A DNA stretch of 64,000 bases, from positions 186,001 to 250,000 of the forward strand of contig NZ_FNNJ01000003.1 of the NCBI RefSeq assembly GCF_900106565.1, in the 5' to 3' direction. Positions within the stretch are counted from its first letter, which is position 1. Every line of letters starts with the position of its first letter. This DNA is from Lutibacter oricola. GTDB lineage: Bacteria > Bacteroidota > Bacteroidia > Flavobacteriales > Flavobacteriaceae. Positions 17,052 to 25,940 of this stretch are shown in pieces. The position numbers were made by a program, and so were the translations under genes. The notes beneath the pieces are model-generated. The model saw only the letters and a program-made list of their open reading frames with translations. It ran no database searches and had not been told where the DNA came from.

Positions 17052-18023
17052 TTATTTAATCATAATTACGGAGTTGATATTACCGTTTTCATCAAATTCT
17101 TTAACAGAATTAAACGGATCGGTAATCCAATTACCATCTACAATATACTTGTAGTGGTGTTTCCCAGATTTTAATAACATTGAAAATGTCCAGCCCTTTT
17201 GGGTTTTGGACATTTTTATTTCGTCTTCATTCCAATTATTAAAGCTACCACATAAAATAACTTCATTTGCTTCTTTACAATCATATAAATTAAAGGTAAC
17301 TTTTTTACTTATATTTAGTATTGAATTTTTTGTGCCGTGCTCGTTATCTTTAAAATTTTTATTGTCAGGATCTGAAATCCAATCTCCATCAACAATAAAT
17401 TTATATTCGTATATATCTGGTTTTAACTCTAAATTTAAAACCCAATCATCTCCTTGTTTTTTCATTTGAAAAACACGTTCATCCCATTTATTAAAAGTTC
17501 CTGAAAGAATTACTTTTTTTGCATTTGGGTAGCCTTTTAATTTAAATTTTGCATTTCCATTTTCTTTATGAAGAGATGTGAAAAGTTTTAAATTATAAAC
17601 ATATAATGGACGACCATCTTTTGAAGCAGGAATACTATTAATATCTTTTTTTGAAGGCTCAGCCCAATAATACTCATTAACAACAAACTTAAATTCCCAA
17701 GTAAAATTATTTGAAAAATTATTAATCTTTTTTCTTAATTCATAAATGTTTTCACTAACCTTCTTCATTTTCCAGTTTTTCATAGACCAATTATTGAAAT
17801 TACCAGAAACTCCTACAGATTTAATATCTATATCTTCAAAGTTTTTAAATTTCCCAAAAAAAGGAAGCGTTTTTGAAGCTCTTTTATAATCTCTCTTGTC
17901 AAAAGTGAAAACAATTTCATCTCCATCTATTTTATAACCTTTTAATTCTTTAGTTTGAGAAAAAGAATGAAGGCTTAAAATGACTAAGCATATTGTGATT
18001 ATATGTTTTATGGTGTTTTTCAC
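17052..18023 (-). CDS. secreted protein with three glycogen-binding (AMPK/CBM48-like) domains
   Basis: The 323-residue protein has a signal peptide ending near SFSQ and then three copies of the early-set, glycogen-binding fold. The marks are GNFNNWS...FKFVVNEYYWAEP (about 65-125), SGTFNKWD...YKFIVDGDWISDP (about 165-220) and CGSFNNWN...YKYIVDGNWITDP (about 252-305). Such domains bind alpha-glucans; no catalytic domain is attached. The first copy is the most diverged. The start is GTG at 18023, overlapping the TGA of the upstream protease gene as GTGA, so the two are translationally coupled. No upstream ATG is possible because a TAG precedes in frame. The role of the pair is unknown. Confidence 0.85.
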   Translation of the reverse strand: MKNTIKHIITICLVILSLHSFSQTKELKGYKIDGDEIVFTFDKRDYKRASKTLPFFGKFKNFEDIDIKSVGVSGNFNNWSMKNWKMKKVSENIYELRKKINNFSNNFTWEFKFVVNEYYWAEPSKKDINSIPASKDGRPLYVYNLKLFTSLHKENGNAKFKLKGYPNAKKVILSGTFNKWDERVFQMKKQGDDWVLNLELKPDIYEYKFIVDGDWISDPDNKNFKDNEHGTKNSILNISKKVTFNLYDCKEANEVILCGSFNNWNEDEIKMSKTQKGWTFSMLLKSGKHHYKYIVDGNWITDPFNSVKEFDENGNINSVIMIK

Positions 18024-18994
18024 ATTCTAAATTTAGGATTATTTATAAAATAAAGCTTTTCTTTTTTATAATTAATAATAGTTCTTTTTCGTTTTAGAAA
18101 TTCGTACCCTATAATACCATCTAAATTAGTGCCAAAGGCATTGTTCATTTTAGATAAATTCGTAATCATTGTTTTCATGGGACCTACAAAAACAGTTTCA
18201 CTTAGTTTTAGTTTAATTAATGTACCAGACATAACTTCAATTTTTTTTGAACTAGCACCTTGTAACATTAATCTCTTTTTAGGTAAAAACAATTTATAAA
18301 CTTTTTTGTTTAAGTTTTTATTTAATTGGTTGTATTCTGCTCCGGTATCTAAACCAAAACGTAAATTTTCTCCATTTACGTTAGAGTGTACAACAATAGT
18401 ATGTTTTTTTAATTTAAAACTTACACTATCTGCAATTTTCTCTGCATAAACTTTATTAAATAGTTTATTACCCTTTTTATCAACTTTAGTTAATGTAATT
18501 TGGTTTAGGTATAGGTCTATAAATATTTCGTAATCTTTTAAAATGTTATAACCAATGATACCTAGAATCTTTATTTTTTTACTTTTTTCAATATGAGATA
18601 AATTGATAACGTCAGACGATTTATTTTTTAAGCTAAAGTGTTTTAGATTAAATTCCTTTAGCCTTTTTTCAACAGGGTTGTCTAAAGTATTTAAAACTCC
18701 AGAAGTTGTACCTTTTTTCTTTAAAGGTTTATATTTAATGGGGAAATGAACACTATTTAGTATTAAAGTTTCAGAACCAGTGTCAAAAATAAAATTACCT
18801 TTTTTATTTTGAATTTGAGCTTCTATAATTAATAGATGATCTACAATTTTTAGGGGAATCCTAACAGTGTGTTCATTTAAATATTTACTATTTGGAAACG
18901 TTATATCGTCTTTTTTACTTGCAAAAAGATAACAACTATGAACTAATATAATAATTAGTGTAAGTAATATTTTTATGTTGTTTTCTTTTTTCAT
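18020..18994 (-). CDS. secreted retropepsin-like aspartic protease, two DTG motifs
   Basis: The 324-residue protein begins with a signal peptide or anchor and has two tandem retropepsin-like halves: FIFDTGSETLILN (Asp71) and FGLDTGAEYNQLN (Asp216). Each half ends in a hydrophobic IIGYNIL or IIGYEFL motif followed by a two-strand hairpin. Two DTG sites in one chain could form a pseudo-dimeric active site, or each half may pair with another chain. Location is the periplasm or envelope. It is co-transcribed and translationally coupled with the downstream glycan-binding-like gene (GTGA overlap). Confidence 0.85.
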   Translation of the reverse strand: MKKENNIKILLTLIIILVHSCYLFASKKDDITFPNSKYLNEHTVRIPLKIVDHLLIIEAQIQNKKGNFIFDTGSETLILNSVHFPIKYKPLKKKGTTSGVLNTLDNPVEKRLKEFNLKHFSLKNKSSDVINLSHIEKSKKIKILGIIGYNILKDYEIFIDLYLNQITLTKVDKKGNKLFNKVYAEKIADSVSFKLKKHTIVVHSNVNGENLRFGLDTGAEYNQLNKNLNKKVYKLFLPKKRLMLQGASSKKIEVMSGTLIKLKLSETVFVGPMKTMITNLSKMNNAFGTNLDGIIGYEFLKRKRTIINYKKEKLYFINNPKFRM

Positions 18995-19010
18995 TAATTG
19001 TTATTACAAA

Positions 19011-19036
19011 AAGCCTCTAATGTTTAGAGACTTTTT
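19011..19036 (-). terminator. terminator after the TonB receptor gene
   Basis: Stem AGCCTCTAA / TTTAGAGACT (one G-U pair), with A5 on the left and T6 on the right. Read on the minus strand it ends the receptor transcript. It also sits just before the start of the protease gene at 18994 and could work on either strand. Confidence 0.75.
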
Positions 19037-19112
19037 TATTTAGGTTATTATGGTTGGTTTGGCGAATAATTCAAACAATTATAATAATGCTTTATTACTT
19101 TTTGTTGGTGTT

Positions 19113-21485
19113 TTAGAAAAAACCACCACCTCCGTTAACTTCGTTATTATCTCTTCTTTTTCTATTTCGGGTTTTATTTTTTCCACCTCCAAATCTATAG
19201 TTAAATCCTATGTATGCATTTTGACTTTCCCAAAAGAATTCTCCTGTGCTTGGGTATGGTTTTTCTGAATCGAAATTAAAACTCATACTTTCAAAAATAT
19301 CGCTAACTCTTGCAGTTACAGTTCCTTTTCCTTTTAAAACATTTAAGCTCGCACCAAAATCAATTTTCCACATTGGTTTAATATCCCATTGAATTGTTTG
19401 AACATTTCCTCTATACATACCAAAAAGTTGAAATTTTAAATTTTTAGACGCACTAAAATTATTGCTCATTCTTGTGTTCCAAGTTGTTGAGGTAACTTCA
19501 ATGTTTTCTGTGCCAATTACACCTTGATCTTTTACACTGTATAAATCGAAACTTATATTTGTTCTCCACCAGCTATTTATTTTATAGTTTGAAGATAGTT
19601 CAACACCATATGAGCTATTTCCATCTGCATTTGCAAATGTTAATATAGTTTTGTTTGGGTCTGTAGGGTCTTCGAAGAAAAAACGTGAAATATTATTATT
19701 AATATCTCTATAAAAAGTACCAACTGTAACGGAACCATTTTTAAGCTGTTTTGTGTAATTTACTTCAAAAGAGTTGGTAAATTGAGGGTCTAATTCTGGA
19801 TTTCCAAATGATGTAATTGTTGGTGTGCTCCATTCTCTAATTGGATTAACTTGCCCTAAATTTGGTCTGTCAACTCTTCTGCTATAACTAAGTTGAAATT
19901 GATTTTTTTCGCTTGGATTATACGTTAAAAATGCTGAAGGATATAAGGTTGTGTAATCATCTTCATATATTTTTGTTCCATTTTGTATAGCATCAACTTT
20001 ATAATTTTCTAACCTTGCTCCAACTTGCATTGTTAATTTATTAAACTTGTGGCTGTAGTTGGCGTATAATGAGTTTATATTTCTATCGTATTGATAATCA
20101 GAGTTGTCAAAACTAGTACTTACATAGTTGTTATCTGTTTTTCTAATTCTAGTTTCAACGCCTAATTCTAGTTTTCCCTTTTCAGAAATTGGGTTGGTGT
20201 AATCTATATTAATTGTTGTACTTGTTCTGTCATTATCAACAATATCATTGTAGCTAGATAAAACAGCAGGATTTCCTATTGAAGTATTAAAAATTGAATT
20301 TTCGTCTCCGTTATTTTTATTGTAGTTAACTTCAAATTCAAGGTTATGATCTTCTTTGTCGAATTCAGTTTTATAATTTAAGTTATAAGTTTGAGATCTA
20401 TTTTTGTTTATAGCTATGTTTTCTTGAAGAATATTATCAAAATCGTTATTGTTATAAACAACCGTAGAGTTTGAATTTGCATCGCCATCATATAAATTTT
20501 GTGTGGTAAATACAGATAATGTGTTTTTATCGTTAATATAATAATCTACTCCAGCTTTTATAAGGTGAGACTCGTTATCATTTAGTCCAACAAAATCTTG
20601 GGTGCTGTTGTTATCAAATCTAGAAACGCCACCATTATTACTGTTTTTACCTTTGTTAAAACCATAGTTTACAAAATAGTTAAGTTTCCCTTTCTTTAAA
20701 TTCATATTTACTGAAGTATTGTAACGTGTATTTTTTCCGAAGGTAATACCTGAATTTATTGAACCATTAAAACCTAAGTTCGCATTTTTATGTAATACTA
20801 TATTAATAATACCACTCATTCCTTCAGGGCTATATTTTGCTGAAGGATTTGTAATTAACTCTACACTTTTAATAGAAGTTGAAGGAATTTGTTTTAGCAA
20901 TTGTTCTGTACTAATATTTGTAGGTTTACCGTCAACTAGTACTCTAACATTATCGTTTCCACGTAAACTTAAACTTCCAGTTTGACTATCTACAGAAACA
21001 GATTGTACATTATTTAACAGTTCAGATGCTGTTGCTCCAGCTGAAGTTAAATCTTTACCAACATTAATTACCTTTCTATCTATTTTTTGAGTTACCGTTG
21101 AGGTTTCAGCAATAATTTCAACTTCATTTAAAGATGTTGCTTCTTCAACAAGAGCAATAGTACCTAAGTCGACTCTAAAATTTGAACGACTTAACGTAAC
21201 TTTTTTATGAACTGTTTTATACCCCATAAATTGAATTTCTATAGTAGTTTCACCTTCGGGTAATTTATGTATTGAAAAAAGACCTTCTTCGCTTGTAATA
21301 GTTCCATTAATAGTTTTGTTGTTAGTATCTTTTATTACAATAGAAACATAAGGCAATGCTTCATTTGTTTGTTGGTCTATTACCTTTCCAGACACAGTTC
21401 CAGATTTTGGCCCCGTATTTGAAGGAAGTTGAGCAAATGCAGTAAGTGAAATAAATAAACTGCAAATTAATAGTATGTTTTTCAT
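19113..21485 (-). CDS. TonB-dependent outer-membrane receptor
   Basis: The 790-residue protein has a signal peptide ending near LTAFAQ and a carboxypeptidase-regulatory-like beta domain (about 30-115, GTVSGKVIDQQTNEALPYVSI). A plug domain follows (about 120-230, with LSLRGNDNVRVLVDGKP and SAKYSPEGMSGIINIVL), then a 22-strand-type beta-barrel rich in alternating aromatic residues. It ends in an unusual Gly-rich tail GGGGFF after a basic NKTRNRKRRDNNE segment. There is no SusD partner next to it, so glycan import is not indicated; the substrate is unknown. A 14-base palindrome lies 63 bases upstream. Confidence 0.9.
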   Translation of the reverse strand: MKNILLICSLFISLTAFAQLPSNTGPKSGTVSGKVIDQQTNEALPYVSIVIKDTNNKTINGTITSEEGLFSIHKLPEGETTIEIQFMGYKTVHKKVTLSRSNFRVDLGTIALVEEATSLNEVEIIAETSTVTQKIDRKVINVGKDLTSAGATASELLNNVQSVSVDSQTGSLSLRGNDNVRVLVDGKPTNISTEQLLKQIPSTSIKSVELITNPSAKYSPEGMSGIINIVLHKNANLGFNGSINSGITFGKNTRYNTSVNMNLKKGKLNYFVNYGFNKGKNSNNGGVSRFDNNSTQDFVGLNDNESHLIKAGVDYYINDKNTLSVFTTQNLYDGDANSNSTVVYNNNDFDNILQENIAINKNRSQTYNLNYKTEFDKEDHNLEFEVNYNKNNGDENSIFNTSIGNPAVLSSYNDIVDNDRTSTTINIDYTNPISEKGKLELGVETRIRKTDNNYVSTSFDNSDYQYDRNINSLYANYSHKFNKLTMQVGARLENYKVDAIQNGTKIYEDDYTTLYPSAFLTYNPSEKNQFQLSYSRRVDRPNLGQVNPIREWSTPTITSFGNPELDPQFTNSFEVNYTKQLKNGSVTVGTFYRDINNNISRFFFEDPTDPNKTILTFANADGNSSYGVELSSNYKINSWWRTNISFDLYSVKDQGVIGTENIEVTSTTWNTRMSNNFSASKNLKFQLFGMYRGNVQTIQWDIKPMWKIDFGASLNVLKGKGTVTARVSDIFESMSFNFDSEKPYPSTGEFFWESQNAYIGFNYRFGGGKNKTRNRKRRDNNEVNGGGGFF

Positions 21486-21547
21486 TAGTTAGTAAATTTG
21501 AATTATTTGATTTTGTAAGTTTTGTTATGTTTAAAAGACTTTATAAT

Positions 21548-21561
21548 GTAACAGATGTTAC
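21548..21561. promoter_or_regulatory. palindrome GTAACAGATGTTAC between divergent genes
   Basis: Perfect 6-2-6 inverted repeat GTAACA-GA-TGTTAC, between the TonB receptor gene (minus, start 21485) and the CoA-binding gene (plus, start 21594). It is placed where a repressor could control either. No known consensus was recognised. Confidence 0.4.
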
Positions 21562-21593
21562 TCAGTTTAACATACTTTAACTATTTTTAACAT

Positions 21594-21956
21594 ATGAATA
21601 AGAAAACACTAGTTATTGGGGCATCAGAAAACCCTAAGAGATATTCTAATATTGCAATTAAACGGTTAGAAGATAATAATATAGAAGTTAAGGCTTTAGG
21701 TCGAAGAAAAGGAAGTGTAAATGGTATTGATATTGTTACAGAAAAAATTAATTTCGAAAATATAGATACTGTTACAATGTATGTTGGACCAAAAAATCAA
21801 CCAGAGTTTTATAATTATATAATTGGGTTAAACCCAAAACGTGTACTTTTTAATCCTGGAACTGAAAATGTAACATTTGAAAATTTATTAACTGAAAATA
21901 ATATTGAATTTGAAAGAGCTTGTACTTTAGTTTTGTTAGGCTTAAATGAGTATTAA
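21594..21956 (+). CDS. CoA-binding (Rossmann) domain protein
   Basis: The 120-residue protein is a single CoA-binding domain: an N-terminal TLVIGASENPKRYSNIAIKRL nucleotide-binding loop, a central YVGPKNQPEFYNYI segment and a final FNPGTENVTFENLL ... ACTLVLL. It resembles the YccU/CoA_binding_2 family that occurs alone in many bacteria; the physiological role is not settled. The last four bases overlap the end of the convergent 104-residue gene. Confidence 0.88.
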   Translation: MNKKTLVIGASENPKRYSNIAIKRLEDNNIEVKALGRRKGSVNGIDIVTEKINFENIDTVTMYVGPKNQPEFYNYIIGLNPKRVLFNPGTENVTFENLLTENNIEFERACTLVLLGLNEY

Positions 21957-22267
21957 TTGTGCAACTCTAGTTCCCAGCATTCAAAAGCTGGTTCTACATT
22001 ATACGTGTAATCTATTGCTTGTCTAATTTGTTGAGAGGCGCGTTTCATTGCATGCTCGTGATTTAGAACAATTCCATTAGCATCCATTTCAATATTATTC
22101 ATGTAAATAGCAATTATAAGTGACATGTTAGAAGCGTCATTGATTAAAACTTCCTTATAAGCTATATCAATATCTAAAATATCACCAACTCTAAACTGAA
22201 GTGTTCCATTGGTGTAATAATACACAAAAAGTCTTAAGTGTTTTATAAAATCATTACTTAACTTCAT
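21953..22267 (-). CDS. hypothetical protein, 104 aa
   Basis: The protein reads MKLSNDFIKHLRLFVYYYTNG and has a mixed alpha/beta pattern, with no signal or membrane segment and an acidic C-terminus (FECWELELHN). A paired-strand middle (VLINDASNMSLIIAIYMN) and a helix (HEHAMKRASQQIRQAIDY) are visible. I do not recognise a family. It overlaps the CoA-binding gene by four bases tail to tail. The 232 bases upstream hold no gene that I can support. Confidence 0.65.
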   Translation of the reverse strand: MKLSNDFIKHLRLFVYYYTNGTLQFRVGDILDIDIAYKEVLINDASNMSLIIAIYMNNIEMDANGIVLNHEHAMKRASQQIRQAIDYTYNVEPAFECWELELHN

Positions 22268-22499
22268 AGTTGTAGTTTAATTTAGGGGCTTAATAATAAG
22301 GAGGTGAATTAAATAATAACTGGGGCGACAAATTTGTATTTATGTGTAAATAAAAACTAATGCGGGAATGCAAACGTCTACCCCAATTAAAAAATTGCAA
22401 AGATTCTCACTAATCACAGTCAATTTCCCAAAATCCTATATTTAGATTTTGTTAAAGTACTCTGTTCAATATTATATTACAATACTCAAAATGAGTAAT

Positions 22500-23270
22500 T
22501 TAAATCAAATTAATGTTTCCTTTAAAATAGCTAATTAGCTCACCAGTAGAGGCTAAGTTGAATTTTTTTAAAATATTTCGCCTGTGGGTATCAACTGTGT
22601 GTCTACTAATATGAAGACTTTCTGCAATTTCTTTACTTGTTTTTTTAACTAAAAGCTGTCTTATAATATCTCGTTCGCGATTACTTACTGCACCTAATAA
22701 ATTTTTGTTTGAAATATTATTAAAGTACAAAGTTTCATATTCGTTTTTGTCATTTAAATATTTTGCAGAAGCGCAAATATCCATTCTAATTTCATCTTCA
22801 AGAACGGTGTAATGTGCTAAACCAACAATAGGTTTGTTGGTTTTATCAAATTGAATTGGTGTTGTATTTTGAATAATTGTTACAAATTTACCTTGGGCAT
22901 TTTTTATTCTATAATTCCAAGTATAACTCATTTTAGATCTTTTATCAGGGTCTAATTCATTCATTGTAAAATTCATTAAGCCTTGTAGGCATTGTAGCCA
23001 AAGATTAATATCATTTTCGTGGTATCTAGACCAAAAATAGTCCATTCCACCTTTTAGCATGTCTTCATTTTTTAGACCAGTACAAGCAGTAAAATTTTTG
23101 CTAATATATTCGAATTGTTTGGTTACGGTATTAGTAATACAGAAGAATGTAGAATTGTATGGATAGTAATAATCTAATTCGATTATTTTTTTAATATGCT
23201 CTTCAATTTCAACTTGAGGAAATGTTTTAAAAATCTCTTCATAAACAGAGTTAATGGAAAATGTATTCAA
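22500..23270 (-). CDS. PAS-LuxR type transcriptional regulator
   Basis: The 256-residue protein has an N-terminal PAS-like sensor region (about 35-155: FFCITNTVTKQFEYISKNFTACTG ... YTWNYRIKNAQGKFVTIIQNTTPI) and a C-terminal LuxR-type helix-turn-helix (about 192-250: SNRERDIIRQLLVKKTSKEIAESLHISRHTVDTHRRNIL). There is no receiver domain, so it is a one-component regulator whose PAS fold may bind a ligand. The start is TTG at 23270: a TAA stop lies upstream in frame without any ATG, and the next Met is too far in. Targets are unknown. Confidence 0.85.
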   Translation of the reverse strand: MNTFSINSVYEEIFKTFPQVEIEEHIKKIIELDYYYPYNSTFFCITNTVTKQFEYISKNFTACTGLKNEDMLKGGMDYFWSRYHENDINLWLQCLQGLMNFTMNELDPDKRSKMSYTWNYRIKNAQGKFVTIIQNTTPIQFDKTNKPIVGLAHYTVLEDEIRMDICASAKYLNDKNEYETLYFNNISNKNLLGAVSNRERDIIRQLLVKKTSKEIAESLHISRHTVDTHRRNILKKFNLASTGELISYFKGNINLI

Positions 23271-23381
23271 CGTTAAGATAGGTTAGTTAGTTCTATAAAT
23301 ATAAAAATATTTATTTTAATAGAAAATCCCCAAATCTTAGCGTTTCAGTTTTGACATGTTAACTAGTTGTAAGATAAATGT

Positions 23382-24290
23382 TTAGATGTCGAATGTCTTA
23401 CCGGTATCTGCAAGTAAAGTGTTGTTGAAAGTTGTTTTAGCCTCAGTTTTAAAATCTTCTGTGTTTTTATAGCGTCCACTATAATGTCCAATAATAAGCT
23501 GTTTTACATTTGCTTGTTTGGCTATTTTTGCAGCTTGTAAAGCTGTTGAGTGTTTAGTTTTTAAAGCCAAATCCTCTTTGTCATTTAAAAAAGTAGACTC
23601 GTGGTATAAACAAGTAGAATTCATAATTACATCAACAATTTCAGGGAAATATGAAGTATCACTACAATAAGAATAACTTTTTGGAGCAGGCGGGTCTAGT
23701 GTTAATTCACTGTTTTTAATAACATTTCCATTTTCTAAAACGTAATCTCTTCCATTTTTTAAATTTTGATAATCGCATACATCAATTTCTGGATATTCTT
23801 GAATAGGTCCCATGTTTAATTTTCGTTCTCCAAGTTTTTCTTTAAAAAGAAAACCATTTGTATAAACTCTATGGTCTAGTGGTATTGTATGAACTTCAAC
23901 TTTAGTGTCTTCAAATATTAATTCACTTTTTTTAGAAGTTAGTTCGTGAAAAATTAATGGGTAATTAGTCCAAGAATTTGACAACTTTAATTGTAGCGTA
24001 ATAACTTCTTTTATCCCTTTTGGTCCATAAACGTGTAATTCAGTTTCTCTATTTAATAATCTAAAAGTAGAAATTAACCCTACTAAGCCAAAAAAATGGT
24101 CACCATGTAAATGAGAGATAAATATGTGTTTTATTTTAGAAAATTTAACGTGATATTTTCTTAATTGTACCTGAGTTCCTTCACCACAATCTATTAAAAA
24201 GTTATGATTTTTTATTTCTAAAAATTGAGAAGTTGGGTGGGCGTTTACTCTAGGCGTAGCAGAGTGACAACCTAATATTGTAAGTTTCAT
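23382..24290 (-). CDS. rnz: ribonuclease Z
   Basis: The 302-residue metallo-beta-lactamase-fold enzyme carries the zinc motif HLHGDH (60-65), an early SATPR block and the later SYCSDTSY, STFLND and IIGHYSGRY (with the metal-binding His) segments typical of RNase Z. It matures tRNA 3' ends. It is the last gene of the pyrR-pyrB-STAS-T9SS operon, starting 2 bases after the sorting-tail gene ends. Confidence 0.95.
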   Translation of the reverse strand: MKLTILGCHSATPRVNAHPTSQFLEIKNHNFLIDCGEGTQVQLRKYHVKFSKIKHIFISHLHGDHFFGLVGLISTFRLLNRETELHVYGPKGIKEVITLQLKLSNSWTNYPLIFHELTSKKSELIFEDTKVEVHTIPLDHRVYTNGFLFKEKLGERKLNMGPIQEYPEIDVCDYQNLKNGRDYVLENGNVIKNSELTLDPPAPKSYSYCSDTSYFPEIVDVIMNSTCLYHESTFLNDKEDLALKTKHSTALQAAKIAKQANVKQLIIGHYSGRYKNTEDFKTEAKTTFNNTLLADTGKTFDI

Positions 24291-24292
24291 GC

Positions 24293-24652
24293 TTATTTAA
24301 TAACCATTCTTTTTGAAACAATTTCATTACCAGTTTTTAAAGAGTACAAGTACATGCCTTTGGTTAAATTGTTTCTAGTGTAGGTAAATATGTTTTTTCC
24401 TTTTCTAGCAGAAATTTTTTCAACAAACACAGTTTTTCCAAGTAAATTTTGAATAGTAAATACTACAGTTTGTTGTTTTGTAGATTTAAAACTAATATTT
24501 GTTCTAACATTAAAAGGGTTAGGGTAGGTTGTTATTATTGTAATAGAACTTGTTACTTTTTGCTTATCCACCAAAATATTATTATCACTAGTTTGTTGGG
24601 CAAACAAATGAGTTGAAATAATAAGTGTAATTAGTAAAAGTAATTTTTTCAT
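24293..24652 (-). CDS. small secreted protein that is essentially a T9SS type A sorting tail
   Basis: From ATG 24652 (TTG one codon earlier rejected) the protein has 119 residues: a signal peptide ending near HLFAQ, a linker of about 20 residues, and a C-terminal Por secretion tail (about 40-119). The tail shows YPNPFNVRTNISF, the middle VVFTIQNLLGKTVFVEK and the final KGMYLYSLKTGNEIVSKRMVIK. Normally such a tail is joined to a large cargo domain; here no cargo is present. It is embedded between a STAS-like gene (15 bases) and rnz (2 bases). Function unknown. Confidence 0.85.
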   Translation of the reverse strand: MKKLLLLITLIISTHLFAQQTSDNNILVDKQKVTSSITIITTYPNPFNVRTNISFKSTKQQTVVFTIQNLLGKTVFVEKISARKGKNIFTYTRNNLTKGMYLYSLKTGNEIVSKRMVIK

Positions 24653-24667
24653 CAATAAACGTCTATT

Positions 24668-25000
24668 TTAAAATCCTAAATCTCTTTCTATCGCTTCCAT
24701 ATCAATAGTGTCTTCAGCTTCGGTAATAGTTGGTACTACTATTAATTCTTCTGGTAAATCATCAATATCCAAGTTGTCATATATAAGCACAAAACTTGTG
24801 CCATTTTGTTTGTGAACTTCACTTAATTTCAAAAATAAAGCTATTTCTTCAATTTTAATGTTAAGGTTTTCTGAAAAATCAATTATTAGATGTTCTTCTT
24901 TTAATGAATTTAACTTGCCTTCTAGTTGTGTGTAAAACTCATTTACCGAGTTACTTTTAGGCGTAATAATTGTATATTTTTCTTTTTTTGAAATATTCAT
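24668..25000 (-). CDS. STAS-like small cytosolic protein
   Basis: The 110-residue protein shows the alternating strand/helix pattern of an anti-sigma-factor-antagonist fold: LIIDFSENLNIKIEEIALFLKLSEVHKQNGTSFVLIYDN, then an acidic tail ending EAIERDLGF. A phosphorylatable Ser at the usual place is not evident. It is sandwiched between pyrB (3 bases) and the sorting-tail gene. In databases such genes are sometimes mislabelled as part of ribonuclease Z because of their neighbour. Function unknown. Confidence 0.65.
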   Translation of the reverse strand: MNISKKEKYTIITPKSNSVNEFYTQLEGKLNSLKEEHLIIDFSENLNIKIEEIALFLKLSEVHKQNGTSFVLIYDNLDIDDLPEELIVVPTITEAEDTIDMEAIERDLGF

Positions 25001-25003
25001 ATG

Positions 25004-25936
25004 TTATTTGTGTTCTATTTGTTGAGCCAGTAAATAAATAACTGCCATCCTAACTGCAACTCCATTTTCAACTTGGTTTAAAATAATGGCTTGGTCAGCA
25101 TCGGCAACATCACTAGTTAATTCTACACCACGGTTTATTGGCCCTGGATGCATTATAACAATTTCCTTGCCAAGAGAGTCTAGTAATTCTTTGTTTATTC
25201 CAAAAAGTTGAGAGTATTCTCTTGTTGAAGGAAAATAATTAATTGCCATTCGTTCGTTTTGAACTCTTAAAACGTTGGCAACATCGCACCATTGTAAAGC
25301 TTTCTTAATGTCGTATTCGACATCAACACCTAAGCTTTCAATATATTTTGGTATTAATGTTTTTGGGCCGCAAACTTTTACGTTTGCTCCTTGTAATTTT
25401 AAAGCGTAAATGTTAGATAGTGCTACACGAGAGTGTAAAATATCTCCGACAATTACTACGTTTTTACCTTCTACACTACCTAATTTTTCTCTAATAGAGT
25501 AGGAGTCTAATAAAGCTTGTGTAGGATGTTCATGAGTTCCATCTCCAGCATTTACAATTTTGGCATCTACATGTTTAGATAAAAAATCGCAAGCTCCAAC
25601 GTTTGGATGTCTCATAACAATTAAATCAACTTTCATAGATAATATATTATTAGCTGTATCTATTAAAGTTTCTCCTTTTTTTACTGAAGATTGGCTTGCT
25701 GAAAAGTTGATAACATCGGCAGATAATCTTTTTTCGGCCAATTCAAAAGAGAGTTTTGTACGGGTACTATTTTCAAAAAATAAATTAGCAATAGTAATAT
25801 CTCTTAGAGATGGTACTTTTTTAATTGGTCGGTTAATAACTTCCTTAAAATGATCGGCAGTTTTAAAAATTAACTCAATATCCGCTCTATTTAAGTGCTT
25901 TATACCTAATAAATGTTCTACGCTTAATTGACTCAT
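25004..25936 (-). CDS. pyrB: aspartate carbamoyltransferase catalytic subunit
   Basis: The 310-residue enzyme makes carbamoyl-aspartate in pyrimidine synthesis. The carbamoyl-phosphate loop FENSTRTKLSFE (about 53-64), the HPTQALLD motif (about 137) and the C-terminal MHPGPINRGVE block are intact. No pyrI regulatory chain follows, so the enzyme should be of the unregulated catalytic-trimer type, with control through PyrR upstream (4 bases between the genes). Confidence 0.96.
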   Translation of the reverse strand: MSQLSVEHLLGIKHLNRADIELIFKTADHFKEVINRPIKKVPSLRDITIANLFFENSTRTKLSFELAEKRLSADVINFSASQSSVKKGETLIDTANNILSMKVDLIVMRHPNVGACDFLSKHVDAKIVNAGDGTHEHPTQALLDSYSIREKLGSVEGKNVVIVGDILHSRVALSNIYALKLQGANVKVCGPKTLIPKYIESLGVDVEYDIKKALQWCDVANVLRVQNERMAINYFPSTREYSQLFGINKELLDSLGKEIVIMHPGPINRGVELTSDVADADQAIILNQVENGVAVRMAVIYLLAQQIEHK

Positions 25937-25940
25937 TTTC

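Noticed and set aside
22298-22307. Strong Shine-Dalgarno-like AAGGAGGTGA on the plus strand
   Set aside because: No open frame follows it: the nearest GTG and ATG codons run into stops within a few codons. Flavobacteria also rarely use such sites.
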